Shown: one piece after another, positions 1 through 7,900 of the stretch
Layout of the letters: the number at the start of each line of letters is the position of its first letter
How positions within the stretch are numbered: position 1 is the stretch's first letter
Assembly (NCBI RefSeq): GCF_013408925.1
Contig: NZ_JACCAB010000001.1
Location: forward strand, 3,224,001-3,288,000
Reading direction: 5' to 3'
DNA from: Pedococcus badiiscoriae
GTDB taxonomy: Bacteria; Actinomycetota; Actinomycetes; Actinomycetales; Dermatophilaceae
Length of the DNA stretch: 64,000 nucleotides
Notes under the pieces: generated by a model
Told to the model about the DNA's origin: nothing
Seen by the model: the letters and a program-made list of their open reading frames with translations, nothing else
Databases searched by the model: none
Position numbers and translations under genes: made by a program

Positions 1-242
1 TCGCGGAAGCCGTAGAGCCGCTGGGTGCCGGAGCCGGTAGCCCCGCGCACCGACGGCTCGACCAGACCGGTGCGCGCCCAGTAGTCGAGCTGACGGTAGG
101 TGATGCCGGCGGCCTTGCACGCGGTCGGACCGCGGTAGCCGATGTCGTCGCTCAGCTCGGGAAGGTCGTCCGTGAACAACAGCCCCTGTGCCGACGCGGG
201 CACGCTTGTGTGGCCATGCTGAGCCTCGTTGCTCGTGTTCAC
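1..242 (-). CDS. MerR-family regulator, N-terminal part (Rv1830-like)
   Basis: The gene runs off the left edge, so only about 80 N-terminal codons are visible. After a short Ser/Ala-rich lead come the helix-turn-helix elements of a MerR regulator (GPTACKAAGITYRQLDYWAR, then GLVEP and a wing ending in QRLYG). I chose GTG at 242 because an AGGAGG box (251-256) lies 8 bases upstream; the in-frame GTG at 251 overlaps that box. It is the last visible member of the gcvH-garA-merR-DUF151-merR cluster, which matches Rv1826-Rv1830 in order. The M. tuberculosis homologue Rv1830 has been linked to growth and cell-division control. DNA targets are not deducible, but two dyads lie just upstream. Confidence 0.85.
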   Translation of the reverse strand, partial: MNTSNEAQHGHTSVPASAQGLLFTDDLPELSDDIGYRGPTACKAAGITYRQLDYWARTGLVEPSVRGATGSGTQRLYGFR

Positions 243-295
243 AGCACTCACCTCCTGGAACGTTCTGCTGGTTACGCGGTGGGCAATGCCGACGC

Positions 296-309
296 GGTGT
301 AGTTACACC
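296..309. promoter_or_regulatory. Short dyad upstream of the left-edge MerR gene
   Basis: GGTGTA-GT-TACACC is a perfect 6-bp inverted repeat with a 2-base centre. It lies about 55 bases upstream of the MerR start, where a promoter or operator would be expected. Its function is inferred from position only. Confidence 0.35.
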
Positions 310-354
310 CATCGCATTACGGGTCTGTGCCGAAGGTAAGGCCGCACGGAACCA

Positions 355-377
355 AAGGTCAACAACCACTCGACCTT
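355..377. promoter_or_regulatory. Inverted repeat, candidate MerR operator
   Basis: AAGGTC (355-360) and GACCTT (372-377) form a perfect 6-bp inverted repeat with an 11-base spacer, in the 221-base gap between the DUF151 gene and the left-edge MerR gene. MerR proteins bind dyads of this kind within stretched promoter spacers, so autoregulation is plausible. No clear -35/-10 pair was found around it. Confidence 0.4.
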
Positions 378-463
378 CGCCCTTCGGCGTGTCGCGGCCG
401 GACGGCATACTCTCGATGTTCAGTTGAGAGTGACGGTTGGGAGCACGAAACCGCGGATCGCGG

Positions 464-961
464 TCAGCCAGTTGTCCCGGTTTCGTCCGGTTTGGTCTCG
501 AAGTCCTCCGCCGAGACGTGGTCCAGGAACTCGCGGAACCGCTCGACCTCGTCGTCCTTGTCCTCCTCGCCGGACATCGCCACGCCGGCCTCCTCGAGCA
601 ACGCCTCCCCCGCGACGATCGTGGTGCCGGTGCGCAGGGCCAGGGCGATGGCGTCGGAGGACCGTGACGAGATCTCCGTCGTCCCGTCGAGGATGAGCGC
701 GGCGTGGAAGACCCCGTCCCGGAGCTCGACGATGCGCACCTCGGTCAGCCGGTGCCCCAGCCCCTCGATGACGTTCTTCATCAGGTCGTGGGTGAGGGGT
801 CGCGGCGGCTCGATGCCCTGCTGGGCGTAGGCGATGGCCGTCGCCTCGGCCGCGCCGATCCAGATCGGCAGGTAGCGGTCACCGTCGCGCTCCCGCAGCA
901 GCACGATGGGGTGGTTGGTGGGCATCTCCACCCGGACTCCGAGGACCTCGAGGACCTTCAC
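464..961 (-). CDS. Bifunctional nuclease family protein (DUF151)
   Basis: 165 aa. This is the BFN/DUF151 fold throughout, with the family core VEMPTNHPIVLLRE, LPIWIGAAEATAIA and SSRSSDAIALALR, followed by an acidic tail (GEEDKDDEVERF). Characterised relatives have RNase/DNase activity; the cellular substrate in actinobacteria is unsettled. The start is GTG at 961, preceded by AAGGTGG. It sits 19 bases downstream of the FtsR-type MerR gene on the same strand, matching Rv1829 next to Rv1828, so co-transcription is likely. The acidic C-terminus of about 25 residues is probably disordered. Confidence 0.9.
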   Translation of the reverse strand: MKVLEVLGVRVEMPTNHPIVLLRERDGDRYLPIWIGAAEATAIAYAQQGIEPPRPLTHDLMKNVIEGLGHRLTEVRIVELRDGVFHAALILDGTTEISSRSSDAIALALRTGTTIVAGEALLEEAGVAMSGEEDKDDEVERFREFLDHVSAEDFETKPDETGTTG

Positions 962-980
962 CGTTCCACCTTAACCCGCT

Positions 981-1709
981 TCAGCCGCGCTGGAGCCCGT
1001 CCCTCACGAGAGCGGCGTGCAGGGCGATGCACAACCGGAGGACCTCACCCGTCGGATCGGTCCGCGGTCCCCCGCGGGCCGACTTCGCGGTGGTCGAGCG
1101 GTGCGGCGTCACCACCTGCTGGACCAGGCCGATCTCACGGTCGGCGGCGGTGCGGAAGGGCCGCAGGTGCCGCGGTTCGAGCCCGTATGCCGCCAGCGCG
1201 GCGACCGTGTGCGCGACCGTGAGCGCCGCGTCACCGAAGTGCCCGGTCGCGTCGGGATGGACCAGGCCGTAGTTCTCCAGGGCGTCTACGGTGTCGGCGT
1301 CGAGCCCGGACGAGGTGGCCAGCTCTGTCCTGGTGAGCCGCAGGGATCCCCCCGCCGTCAGCGCGGCGGCGCTGGGGACGTCGGGATCGGGGACCGGGGT
1401 CGGCACGGTCGGGCGCGGCATCCCTGCGTCGGTACGTTCGGGGGTCAGGCCCCGGTCCATGGCGTCCAGCGCGGAGGCGATCACCTTGAGCGGCCAGAAG
1501 TGGTCGCGCTGCGCGGTGAGGATGTAGCGCAGGCGCTCGACGTCGTGCGCCGCGTACGTGCGGTAGCCCGAAGCCGTGCGGGCCGGCGTGACCAGCCCCT
1601 CGGCCTCGAGGAAGCGGATCTTGGAGATCGTGACGTCGGGGAAGTCCTGCTTGAGGGCAGCCAGGACCGCGCCGATCGTCATGGACTGTCGCGCCGTACG
1701 GGCACTCAC
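981..1709 (-). CDS. ftsR: FtsR-type MerR transcriptional regulator
   Basis: 242 aa. An N-terminal MerR DNA-binding domain (TIGAVLAALKQDFPDVTISK, then IRFLEAEGLVTPARTASGYR and the recognition-wing YAAHDVERLRYIL) is joined by a Pro-rich linker at about residues 100-130 to a C-terminal helical domain. Order and architecture match Rv1828 and C. glutamicum FtsR, a regulator that activates ftsZ. The start is GTG at 1709, 8 bases after the garA stop, so translation is probably coupled to garA. The ligand, if any, is unknown. Assignment to FtsR rests on synteny plus domain layout. Confidence 0.8.
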   Translation of the reverse strand: MSARTARQSMTIGAVLAALKQDFPDVTISKIRFLEAEGLVTPARTASGYRTYAAHDVERLRYILTAQRDHFWPLKVIASALDAMDRGLTPERTDAGMPRPTVPTPVPDPDVPSAAALTAGGSLRLTRTELATSSGLDADTVDALENYGLVHPDATGHFGDAALTVAHTVAALAAYGLEPRHLRPFRTAADREIGLVQQVVTPHRSTTAKSARGGPRTDPTGEVLRLCIALHAALVRDGLQRG

Positions 1710-1717
1710 CAGGTGCT

Positions 1718-2173
1718 TCAGGCCTTGCCGGCGTAGAACACGAGGCGGAACTTGCCGATCTGGACCTCGTCACCCGTCTGCAGCGTGGCCTGGTCGATCC
1801 GCTCGCGGTTGACGTAGGTGCCGTTGAGCGAGCCCACGTCGCGCACCACGAACGTGTTGCCCTCGCGGCGGAAGTTGGCGTGCTTGCGTGAGACCGTGAC
1901 GTCGTCGAGGAAGATGTCGCTGTCAGGGTGTCGCCCCGAGTTGACCTCGTCGTCGTCGAGGAGGAACCGGGCGCCGGTGTTGGGGCCCCGCAGGACGACC
2001 AGCAGCGCGGTGCCCGGCCGCAGGGCGTCCACGGTGGCCTGGTCGGCCTTGCTCAGGGCGATCTCGACCTCGGCGCTGGTGTCGACCTGCTCGAGGTCGT
2101 GGATGCCGGGCAACCGCATGGTCGTCGGCTCGTGGGACCGCGATGTCTGGTCGTCGTTCTCGGTGCCGCTCAT
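1718..2173 (-). CDS. garA: FHA-domain metabolic regulator GarA/OdhI
   Basis: 151 aa. The FHA domain spans about residues 60-140 and carries all phosphothreonine-binding signatures: SGRHPDSDI, SRKHANF and GSLNGTYVNRE. In mycobacteria and corynebacteria GarA/OdhI inhibits 2-oxoglutarate dehydrogenase and modulates glutamate metabolism until Ser/Thr kinases phosphorylate an N-terminal ETT(S) motif. Here the N-terminus has EPTTMRLP: a Thr pair in a different context. The start is ATG at 2173, with GAGGAG about 10 bases upstream. It lies between gcvH and the FtsR-type regulator as in Rv1826-Rv1828. Confidence 0.9.
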   Translation of the reverse strand: MSGTENDDQTSRSHEPTTMRLPGIHDLEQVDTSAEVEIALSKADQATVDALRPGTALLVVLRGPNTGARFLLDDDEVNSGRHPDSDIFLDDVTVSRKHANFRREGNTFVVRDVGSLNGTYVNRERIDQATLQTGDEVQIGKFRLVFYAGKA

Positions 2174-2284
2174 CAGGTCCGCACTCCTCGTGATGGTTCT
2201 GTCCGCCCCCTCTAGCAAAGCACACACCCTAGGGGACGCCGGGGTCGTCCGCAGCGAAATCTGCGAACGACGCGTCCCGGCGGG

Positions 2285-2674
2285 TCAGCCGAGAAGGGCC
2301 TGGTATGCCGCCGGGTCGAGCAGGGCGTCGACGGCCGCGGCGTCCGCCGGGCGCAGCTCGTACATCCAGCCCTCGCCGTAGGGGTCGCTGTTGACGAGCT
2401 CGGGGGTGGAGTCGAGGGAGTCGTTGACCGCCGTCACCTCACCGGCGAGCGGTGCGTACAGGTCGCTGACCGACTTGGTCGACTCGACCTCGCCACACGC
2501 GTCGCCGGCAGCGACGGTGTCGCCCACCGCCGGCAGGCTGACGTAGACCACGTCACCCAGGGAGTCCTGGGCGAACGAGGTGATGCCGATCCGCACCGTG
2601 CCGTCGTCGCCCGACCGCACCCACTCGTGCTCCGCCGTGTAACGCAGGTCCTGGGGGTAGTCCAGCTCGCTCAT
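2285..2674 (-). CDS. gcvH: Glycine cleavage system H protein
   Basis: 129 aa, usual GcvH length. The protein carries the lipoyl arm that shuttles the aminomethyl group between GcvP and GcvT. The lipoylation lysine is in GEVESTKSVSDLYAP, preceded by the typical YTAEHEWV and GITSFAQDSLGDVVYV segments; the C-terminus ends with YQALLG. The ATG at 2674 is preceded by GAGGAG. gcvP and gcvT are not in the window, as is usual for actinobacteria where gcvH travels with garA. It starts 118 bases after the DUF881 gene and probably has its own promoter. Confidence 0.95.
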   Translation of the reverse strand: MSELDYPQDLRYTAEHEWVRSGDDGTVRIGITSFAQDSLGDVVYVSLPAVGDTVAAGDACGEVESTKSVSDLYAPLAGEVTAVNDSLDSTPELVNSDPYGEGWMYELRPADAAAVDALLDPAAYQALLG

Positions 2675-2792
2675 GATGCTCCTCGGTGGGTGGTGGTGGG
2701 GACGGACCTGTCGGCGACTGCCGTGCCGGCGGGTCACAGGGCGGGACTGCGGGAGTGCGGGGCTGCGGCACCAGGTACTGCGGGTGAAGAGC

Positions 2793-3575
2793 TCAGGGAG
2801 ACGGCGCCGGGACGGGCCGAGCGTAACGAGGCTCGCTCAGACTGTGCAACGCGGTGATCGCGACGTCGTTGGACTGCACGACCGTGATGACCGCACCGTC
2901 TCCGCGGACGGACTCGCTCACGCCACCGGGGATGTCCATCGCCGAGGCCATCGTCGCGCTGTCGCCGATGGCCTTGATCACATAGGGCTGGGTGACGCGC
3001 TCCCCCCCGATCTCGATCGCGCCGTCTGCGTCGGCGAACCAGGTCTCGGCCACGACGCGCACGTCCCCGATCTGGACGGCCTCGGCTCCGGCGTCGCGCA
3101 GCTCCTGGAGGGCGTCGAGCAGCCGGGCCGCGGTGATCTTGTGGTCGGCGTCGCTGATGGTGATGACGACACCCGGGCCGGTGGCCGGCGCCGTGCCGGT
3201 GAGGATCCCCAGGGTGTCGAGCCGCTGCTGGGCGGACTTCAGCGCCTCGGCGCTGGAGTCGACCCCCGAGACCAGCTTGTCGCGGCTCACCTCGAGCGCG
3301 CGGGTGTCCGCCGCCAGCCGGCTCTGCTCCTGGCTGACGTCGTCGAGGATGCGCACCAGCTCGTCCTCGCGCAGCTGCTCCAGCCCGCTCTGGTTGGTCT
3401 GCTGCACCTGGGTCGCGATGGCGAAGCCGAGCACGATCGCCAGGAGGGCGGCGAAGGCGTTGGCCCGGGTCGCCCTCGGGCGCGCCATCCGGAAGAGCGT
3501 CCGCCACGACGAGTCCACGGGCTGCGGGGTGCCCGGGGTGCCCGAGCCCGGGAGGCCTGGCCGGTCGGCGGTCAT
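2793..3575 (-). CDS. DUF881 membrane protein (Rv1825-like)
   Basis: 260 aa. A short cytosolic N-terminus leads to one membrane segment (AFAALLAIVLGFAIATQV, about residues 40-58), a coiled-coil stretch (EDELVRILDDVSQEQSRLAA) and an extracytoplasmic DUF881 domain (TGPGVVITISDADHKITAA, LRDAGAEAVQIGDVRV). This is the last gene of a four-gene chain in which each start overlaps the previous stop; here ATG at 3575 overlaps the sbp stop (ATGA). Function is not established; paired DUF881 proteins flanking a small basic protein suggest an envelope complex. Confidence 0.85.
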   Translation of the reverse strand: MTADRPGLPGSGTPGTPQPVDSSWRTLFRMARPRATRANAFAALLAIVLGFAIATQVQQTNQSGLEQLREDELVRILDDVSQEQSRLAADTRALEVSRDKLVSGVDSSAEALKSAQQRLDTLGILTGTAPATGPGVVITISDADHKITAARLLDALQELRDAGAEAVQIGDVRVVAETWFADADGAIEIGGERVTQPYVIKAIGDSATMASAMDIPGGVSESVRGDGAVITVVQSNDVAITALHSLSEPRYARPVPAPSP

Positions 3576-3904
3576 GCCTTGAACAGGTGCCGGCGGATCG
3601 AGGCGACGTTGGAGAAGATCCGCACCCCGAGCACGACGACGACGCCGGTGCTGAGCTGCGAGCCCACGCCCAGCTGGTCACCGAGGAAGACGATGAACGC
3701 CGCGACCACGACGTTCGCCAGGAAGGACACGACGAACACCTTGTCGTTGAAGATGCCGTCGAGAACCGCCCGGACCGCTCCGAAGACCGCGTCGAGCGCC
3801 GCGATGACGGCGATGGGCAGGTAGGGCTGGAGGGCGATCGGCACGTCGGGACCCCAGAGGAGTCCCACCAGCACGCCGCCGATGAGGCCGAGCAGGGGTA
3901 TCAC
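3572..3904 (-). CDS. sbp: Small basic protein Sbp (DUF1290)
   Basis: 110 aa, a three-to-four-helix membrane protein: LLGLIGGVLVGLLWG, LPIAVIAALDAVFGAVRA, VFVVSFLANVVVAAFIVFLG and a final hydrophobic stretch around VVVVLGVRIFSNVASIRRHL. This is the DUF1290/Sbp family, matching Rv1824. It starts at GTG 3904, overlapping the stop of the upstream DUF881 gene by 4 bases, and its stop overlaps the ATG of the next DUF881 gene. The second codon is ATA, rare in this DNA. Cellular role unknown; the coupling implies fixed stoichiometry with the two DUF881 proteins. Confidence 0.88.
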   Translation of the reverse strand: MIPLLGLIGGVLVGLLWGPDVPIALQPYLPIAVIAALDAVFGAVRAVLDGIFNDKVFVVSFLANVVVAAFIVFLGDQLGVGSQLSTGVVVVLGVRIFSNVASIRRHLFKA

Positions 3905-4902
3905 GGTGAACTCGCAGACGTGGGCGTAGTGGACGGACTGGGCGTAGTGGACGGACTGTGTGAGCTGGGTGAGCTGGAGCCGGTCGGGGCCGGGGCGCTG
4001 CTCTGCGGCTTGGGGACCCTCGCCGCACGCACGGTGAAGGACGTGGCGGCCGGCAGGGTGAGCTTGTCCGCGGCGTCAATGGAAACACGGATCCCGTAGT
4101 TGTCCTTGAGGGCGCGCGCGTACGCCCCGCCGTCGTTGCCCGCGAACTCGACCTGCAGGCTCGCGGGGTCCCCGATCACGCTGATCGTGTAGGGCCTGGC
4201 GAGTGGACGGAAGTTGACCAGGATCGCCTCGCCCGCGAAGCGGATGGCCGACGTGGAGGTCAGCCTCTGGCCGTTGACCGAGATCGCCTCCGCTCCGGCT
4301 TCCCAGAGGCCGTTGACGACGATCTGCAGGTCCTTGGAGAAGACCTTGCCGTCGTCCTTCTTCGCGCTCGTGCGTGGGTTCCCGTCGGCACTCGTGCCGC
4401 CGCTGCCCGGGGCGTTGTCGAGCACGACCTTGATCCCCTTGCCCGTGACGGGCTCGGCGCCCGCTGCCAGCGTCAGCGTGGCCAGCCGGCTCTTCAGCGA
4501 CGACCCGTCCTGCCCGAGGGCCTGCGCCTGGAGCTTGTCCAGCTGGGACTGCAGTGCGCGCAGGGCCACCCCCTGCTTCTCGACCGCGGCGCGGCGCGTC
4601 TGGATCTGGCTGACCAGGTTGGCCTTGGCAGTGATGGCGGACGACGAGGGGGTACGCAGCGCGACGGCACCCAGGGCGAACAGCAGCCCTGCCACCACGG
4701 AGGCCACCACGACGACCGGGGTCTGCGTGCCGGTGCTCGGTGGCAGGCCGGCGGCCTCGCGCTCGGCCGCGGCGGCGGCATACCCGGGGTCCAGGGGCCG
4801 TTCCATCATCGAGATGAGCAGGGTCATGGACTCGTCGAGGCGACGTCCCGCGGGGGTGACCGGTGGTGGTTCGTCGCGGTGCGACGTGGGCCTGGTGCTC
4901 AT
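3901..4902 (-). CDS. DUF881 membrane protein with Ser/Thr/Pro-rich tail (Rv1823-like)
   Basis: 333 aa. Cytosolic N-terminus of about 80 residues, one membrane segment (VVVVASVVAGLLFALGAVAL), a coiled coil (RRAAVEKQGVALRALQSQ) and a periplasm-facing DUF881 domain (GKGIKVVLDNAPG, LWEAGAEAISVNGQRL, ARPYTISVIG). The last 35 residues are almost only Ser, Pro and Thr, typical of a wall-spanning or glycosylated linker. ATG at 4902 overlaps the pgsA stop (ATGA). It is the longer of the two DUF881 proteins in this operon. The track of reading frame upstream of 4902 is not coding. Confidence 0.85.
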   Translation of the reverse strand: MSTRPTSHRDEPPPVTPAGRRLDESMTLLISMMERPLDPGYAAAAAEREAAGLPPSTGTQTPVVVVASVVAGLLFALGAVALRTPSSSAITAKANLVSQIQTRRAAVEKQGVALRALQSQLDKLQAQALGQDGSSLKSRLATLTLAAGAEPVTGKGIKVVLDNAPGSGGTSADGNPRTSAKKDDGKVFSKDLQIVVNGLWEAGAEAISVNGQRLTSTSAIRFAGEAILVNFRPLARPYTISVIGDPASLQVEFAGNDGGAYARALKDNYGIRVSIDAADKLTLPAATSFTVRAARVPKPQSSAPAPTGSSSPSSHSPSTTPSPSTTPTSASSP

Positions 4903-5483
4903 CGCGCCGGCACCGGGTGAGCGGCGACCACCTGCCGGGCCTGCACGATGTACATGACCCCGGCGACCCAGTAGAGGACGGTGCCCCACCACGCGAACGC
5001 CCAGCCGATCGGCAGGGCCCAGTGGGCGAAGGTGCTCGTCCCCTCGCCGAGCAGGAGCAGGGGGAAGGCGTAGAGCAGGTTGAACGTCGCTGCCTTGCCG
5101 ACGAAGTGCACCGGCAGGCCGGTCTGGCCGTAGCGCCGGATCCACCACAGGACCGCTGCGAGCAGCACCTCCCGGCTGACCAGGACGCCCACCAGCCACC
5201 ACGGAATGATGTGGCGCAGGGCCAGCCCGAGCAGGGTGGTGGCGATGTAGAGCCGGTCCGCGAACGGGTCCAGGAGCTGGCCGAGGCGGGACTCCAGCCC
5301 GAAGCGACGCGCGATCTTGCCGTCGAGGTAGTCGCTGACGCCGGACAGCATGAGGGTGACGAGCGCGATGATGTCGTGCTCGGCCAGGATGGCCCACAGG
5401 AAGATCGGCACGCCCACGAGCCGCAGCACGGAGAGCACGTTGGGCAGGGTAAGCACCCTGTCCGAGACCACGGGCTCGCTCAC
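4899..5483 (-). CDS. CDP-alcohol phosphatidyltransferase (PgsA family)
   Basis: 194 aa membrane enzyme of the CDP-alcohol phosphatidyltransferase family. The catalytic motif is complete: D51-x2-D54-G-x2-A-R59, G68-x3-D72-x3-D76 (SDYLDGKIARR ... GQLLDPFADR). Four to five hydrophobic helices follow. The position matches Rv1822 (pgsA2/pgsA family) at the head of the DUF881-sbp operon. The product could be phosphatidylglycerophosphate or cardiolipin; the substrate cannot be settled from sequence alone. The start GTG 5483 has GGGAG upstream; longer starts exist but lack a ribosome site. Confidence 0.85.
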   Translation of the reverse strand: MSEPVVSDRVLTLPNVLSVLRLVGVPIFLWAILAEHDIIALVTLMLSGVSDYLDGKIARRFGLESRLGQLLDPFADRLYIATTLLGLALRHIIPWWLVGVLVSREVLLAAVLWWIRRYGQTGLPVHFVGKAATFNLLYAFPLLLLGEGTSTFAHWALPIGWAFAWWGTVLYWVAGVMYIVQARQVVAAHPVPAR

Positions 5484-5569
5484 GAGGCTCCCGCCGTCGC
5501 GGCTCCCCCGGTCGTCGCGTGCTGGCACGCAGGCAGCCTAACGGCCGCCCCGTCGTAGAGTTCGCAGGC

Positions 5570-6727
5570 ATGGGCAACCCGATGGTCGACAACCCCCTCC
5601 TCGGTCCCGGCCTCGATCGCCTTCGTGAGCGACGCAGCGTGAAGTGGCGGCTGTACGACCCTGACGTGCTGCCCCTGTGGGTCGCCGAGATGGACGTCGT
5701 CCCCGCCGAGCCGATCCAGCGGGCGGTCGCGGACGCCATGCAGCGCGGCGACACCGGCTACCCGTGGGCCGCCGACTACGCGGAAGCGCTGTCGTCCTTC
5801 GCCTCGCAGAGGTGGGCGTGGAAGCCTGACCCGACGACGATGCACCTCGTCCCCGACGTGATGCTCGGGGTGGTCGAGGTGCTCAAGCTCCTGACCGGCC
5901 CGGGGGACGCGGTGGTGGTCAACTCCCCGGTGTACCCGCCGTTCTTCGACTTCGTCAGCCACCTGGGCCGTCGCGTGGTGGAGGCGCCCCTCGACCCGGC
6001 GGGCCGGATCGACCTCGCGTCGCTGGAGCAGGCACTCGCGGAGGGCACCCGCGGTGGTGGCCGCGCGGCATACCTGCTGTGCAACCCGCAGAACCCGACC
6101 GGAGCGGTGCACACCCCCGAGGAGCTCACGGCCGCCCTCGAGCTGGCGGAGTCCTTCGACGTGCGCGTCGTGGCCGACGAGATCCACGCGCCAGTGGTGC
6201 CCGAGGGGGCGATCTTCACGTCAGTGGCCTCGCTGGCGGCCGGGTCCAGGTCGATCGCGCTCATGTCCGCCTCGAAGGCGTTCAACCTGGCCGGGCTCAA
6301 GGCTGCGGTGGCAGTGCCGGGACCGGACGCCACCGACGACCTGACCCGGATGCCCGAGGAGGTGTCGCACGGGGCCAGCCACCTCGGGGTGATCGCGCAC
6401 CGCGCCGCCTACCTGGAGGGTGGGCCGTGGCTGGATGCCCTGCTGAGGGGGCTCGACGAGAACCGCCGCTTGGTCGCCGCCCTGCTCTCGGAGCACCTGC
6501 CCGAAGTCGGCTACCGCGTGCCACAGGGCACCTTCCTGGCCTGGCTGGACTTCAGCGCGCTGGGGCTCGGCGACGATCCGGCAACCGTGCTGCGCGAACG
6601 CGCCAGGGTGGCCCTGCACCCCGGTCCCGGGTTCGGCGCGGGGGGTGCCGGTCACGCGCGGCTGAACTTCGGCACCTCCCCCGACATCCTGCGCGAGGCC
6701 ATCCGTCGGATCTCCGCCGTCGTCTGA
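5570..6727 (+). CDS. PatB/MalY-type pyridoxal-phosphate C-S lyase
   Basis: 385 aa fold-type I aminotransferase-like enzyme. The first 60 residues (RRSVKWRLYDPDVLPLWVAE, MDVVPAEPIQRAV) are characteristic of the MalY/PatB cystathionine beta-lyase group. PLP contacts: CNPQNPTG, VVADEIHAP and the Schiff-base lysine in SASKAFNLAG; the Arg for the substrate carboxylate is in HARLNFGTS. It likely releases homocysteine and pyruvate from cystathionine, though other C-S lyase substrates are possible. A -10 box TAGAGT (5556-5561) ends 8 bases before the ATG, suggesting a leaderless mRNA. Divergent from pgsA. Confidence 0.85.
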   Translation: MGNPMVDNPLLGPGLDRLRERRSVKWRLYDPDVLPLWVAEMDVVPAEPIQRAVADAMQRGDTGYPWAADYAEALSSFASQRWAWKPDPTTMHLVPDVMLGVVEVLKLLTGPGDAVVVNSPVYPPFFDFVSHLGRRVVEAPLDPAGRIDLASLEQALAEGTRGGGRAAYLLCNPQNPTGAVHTPEELTAALELAESFDVRVVADEIHAPVVPEGAIFTSVASLAAGSRSIALMSASKAFNLAGLKAAVAVPGPDATDDLTRMPEEVSHGASHLGVIAHRAAYLEGGPWLDALLRGLDENRRLVAALLSEHLPEVGYRVPQGTFLAWLDFSALGLGDDPATVLRERARVALHPGPGFGAGGAGHARLNFGTSPDILREAIRRISAVV

Positions 6728-6736
6728 CCGCTGTCT

Positions 6737-7195
6737 CTAACCCGCTTCCGTTCGGGCCTTGGTCTGCACCATCTCGACGGCCTTGGCAATGCGTCGGCGG
6801 CGCGTCTCGGGAGTCCTGGCGTCGTTGATGGCGTCGACGTGCGCCCGCTGGTGGCTGTACGACTGTCGGGCGAAGGCCGCCCGTGCCTCGGGGACCACCT
6901 CCAACGCTGCGGCGAGGTCCTCGGGCACCTCGACCTCGCGCGGCGCTGTGTCGAGCTCGAGGCCCACCTCGACGACGTCCCCGCCACTGACTCCGGTGAG
7001 GGCACGGTTCTGCGCGCTGACGCCGACCATGTAGGTCCCGTTCATCACGGCGATGCTGCTGCGATACGTCGCGCCGTTGATCGTGACGCTCACCTTGGGA
7101 CGGCGACCTCCCCCGAGGGCGTCGACCACCTCCGGTGGCACCTCGATGCCCGTCGCCGTCCTGCCTGCCTGCTGGACCTGCGCCGTGAACTTCAT
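6737..7195 (-). CDS. DUF1905/YdeI-type small protein
   Basis: 152 aa. An N-terminal DUF1905 beta-barrel-like half (MKFTAQVQQAGRTATGIEVP ... GATYRSSIAVMNGTYMVGVS) is followed by a C-terminal YdeI/OmpD-associated helical half (LAAALEVVPEARAAFARQSY, SHQRAHVDAINDARTPETRR). Function of these domains is poorly understood. The ATG at 7195 lies 7 bases after a TACCCT -10 box (7203-7208) that overlaps a copy of the iterated GTATGCCG octamer. Convergent with patB, 9 bases apart. Confidence 0.8.
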   Translation of the reverse strand: MKFTAQVQQAGRTATGIEVPPEVVDALGGGRRPKVSVTINGATYRSSIAVMNGTYMVGVSAQNRALTGVSGGDVVEVGLELDTAPREVEVPEDLAAALEVVPEARAAFARQSYSHQRAHVDAINDARTPETRRRRIAKAVEMVQTKARTEAG

Positions 7196-7231
7196 GACCG
7201 CGAGGGTATGCCGCGTGGCAGAGTGGGCGCC

Positions 7232-7900
7232 ATGGCTGCAGGTGCGGGCTTCGAGGGCTTCCCGGACTGGGGTGTGCGCTTCTACCAGGAGCTGGAGGAC
7301 AACAACACCAAGGAGTTCTGGGCGGCCAACAAGGCGCAGTGGGAGCGAGACGTGCGCGAGCCGATGCTGACGCTCGTTGACGCGCTCGCGGACGAGTTCG
7401 GCCCGGCGAAGCTGTTCCGGCCGAACCGCGACATCCGGTTCAGCGCCGACAAGTCGCCCTACAAGACCCACCAGGGTGCGATCGTTGGTCATGACGCGGG
7501 GGTGGGGTACTACGTGCAGCTCAGCGGTGACGGACTGGCGGTCGGGGGCGGATTCCGCACCCACTCCCCCGCCCAGACGGAGTCGTTCCGCAGGGCGATC
7601 GCGGCTGAGGGCTCCGGCGTCGAGCTCGAGGGCATCGTGACCGAGCTCGCCCGGGCGGGCTTCGGGCTGGAGGGCGACATCCTCAAGACCCGTCCCAAGG
7701 GCTACGACGCCGACCACCCTCGGCTGGAGCTGTTGCGGCGCAAGGAGATCATGGCGCTCCAGCGGGTGGGCTCGCCGGACTGGCTGGCGACACCTGCTGC
7801 CCTGGACCACATCCGGTCGTCGTGGGAGGCGATCCGCCCGCTGACGGAGTGGGTCGTCGCCCACGTGCCCATGGAGCAGCCCCGCGGGGTGACGCGATGA
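7232..7900 (+). CDS. DUF2461 family protein
   Basis: 222 aa, matching DUF2461 (TIGR02453-type) over its whole length: FPDWGVRFYQELEDNNTKEF near the N-terminus, then FRPNRDIRFSADKSPYKTH and GVGYYVQLS. No catalytic function is established for the family. ATG at 7232 was preferred because it begins right before the first conserved block; a CAGAGT box ends 7 bases upstream, compatible with a leaderless transcript. Its stop overlaps the start of the methyltransferase gene (ATGA), so the two are translationally coupled. Confidence 0.8.
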   Translation: MAAGAGFEGFPDWGVRFYQELEDNNTKEFWAANKAQWERDVREPMLTLVDALADEFGPAKLFRPNRDIRFSADKSPYKTHQGAIVGHDAGVGYYVQLSGDGLAVGGGFRTHSPAQTESFRRAIAAEGSGVELEGIVTELARAGFGLEGDILKTRPKGYDADHPRLELLRRKEIMALQRVGSPDWLATPAALDHIRSSWEAIRPLTEWVVAHVPMEQPRGVTR

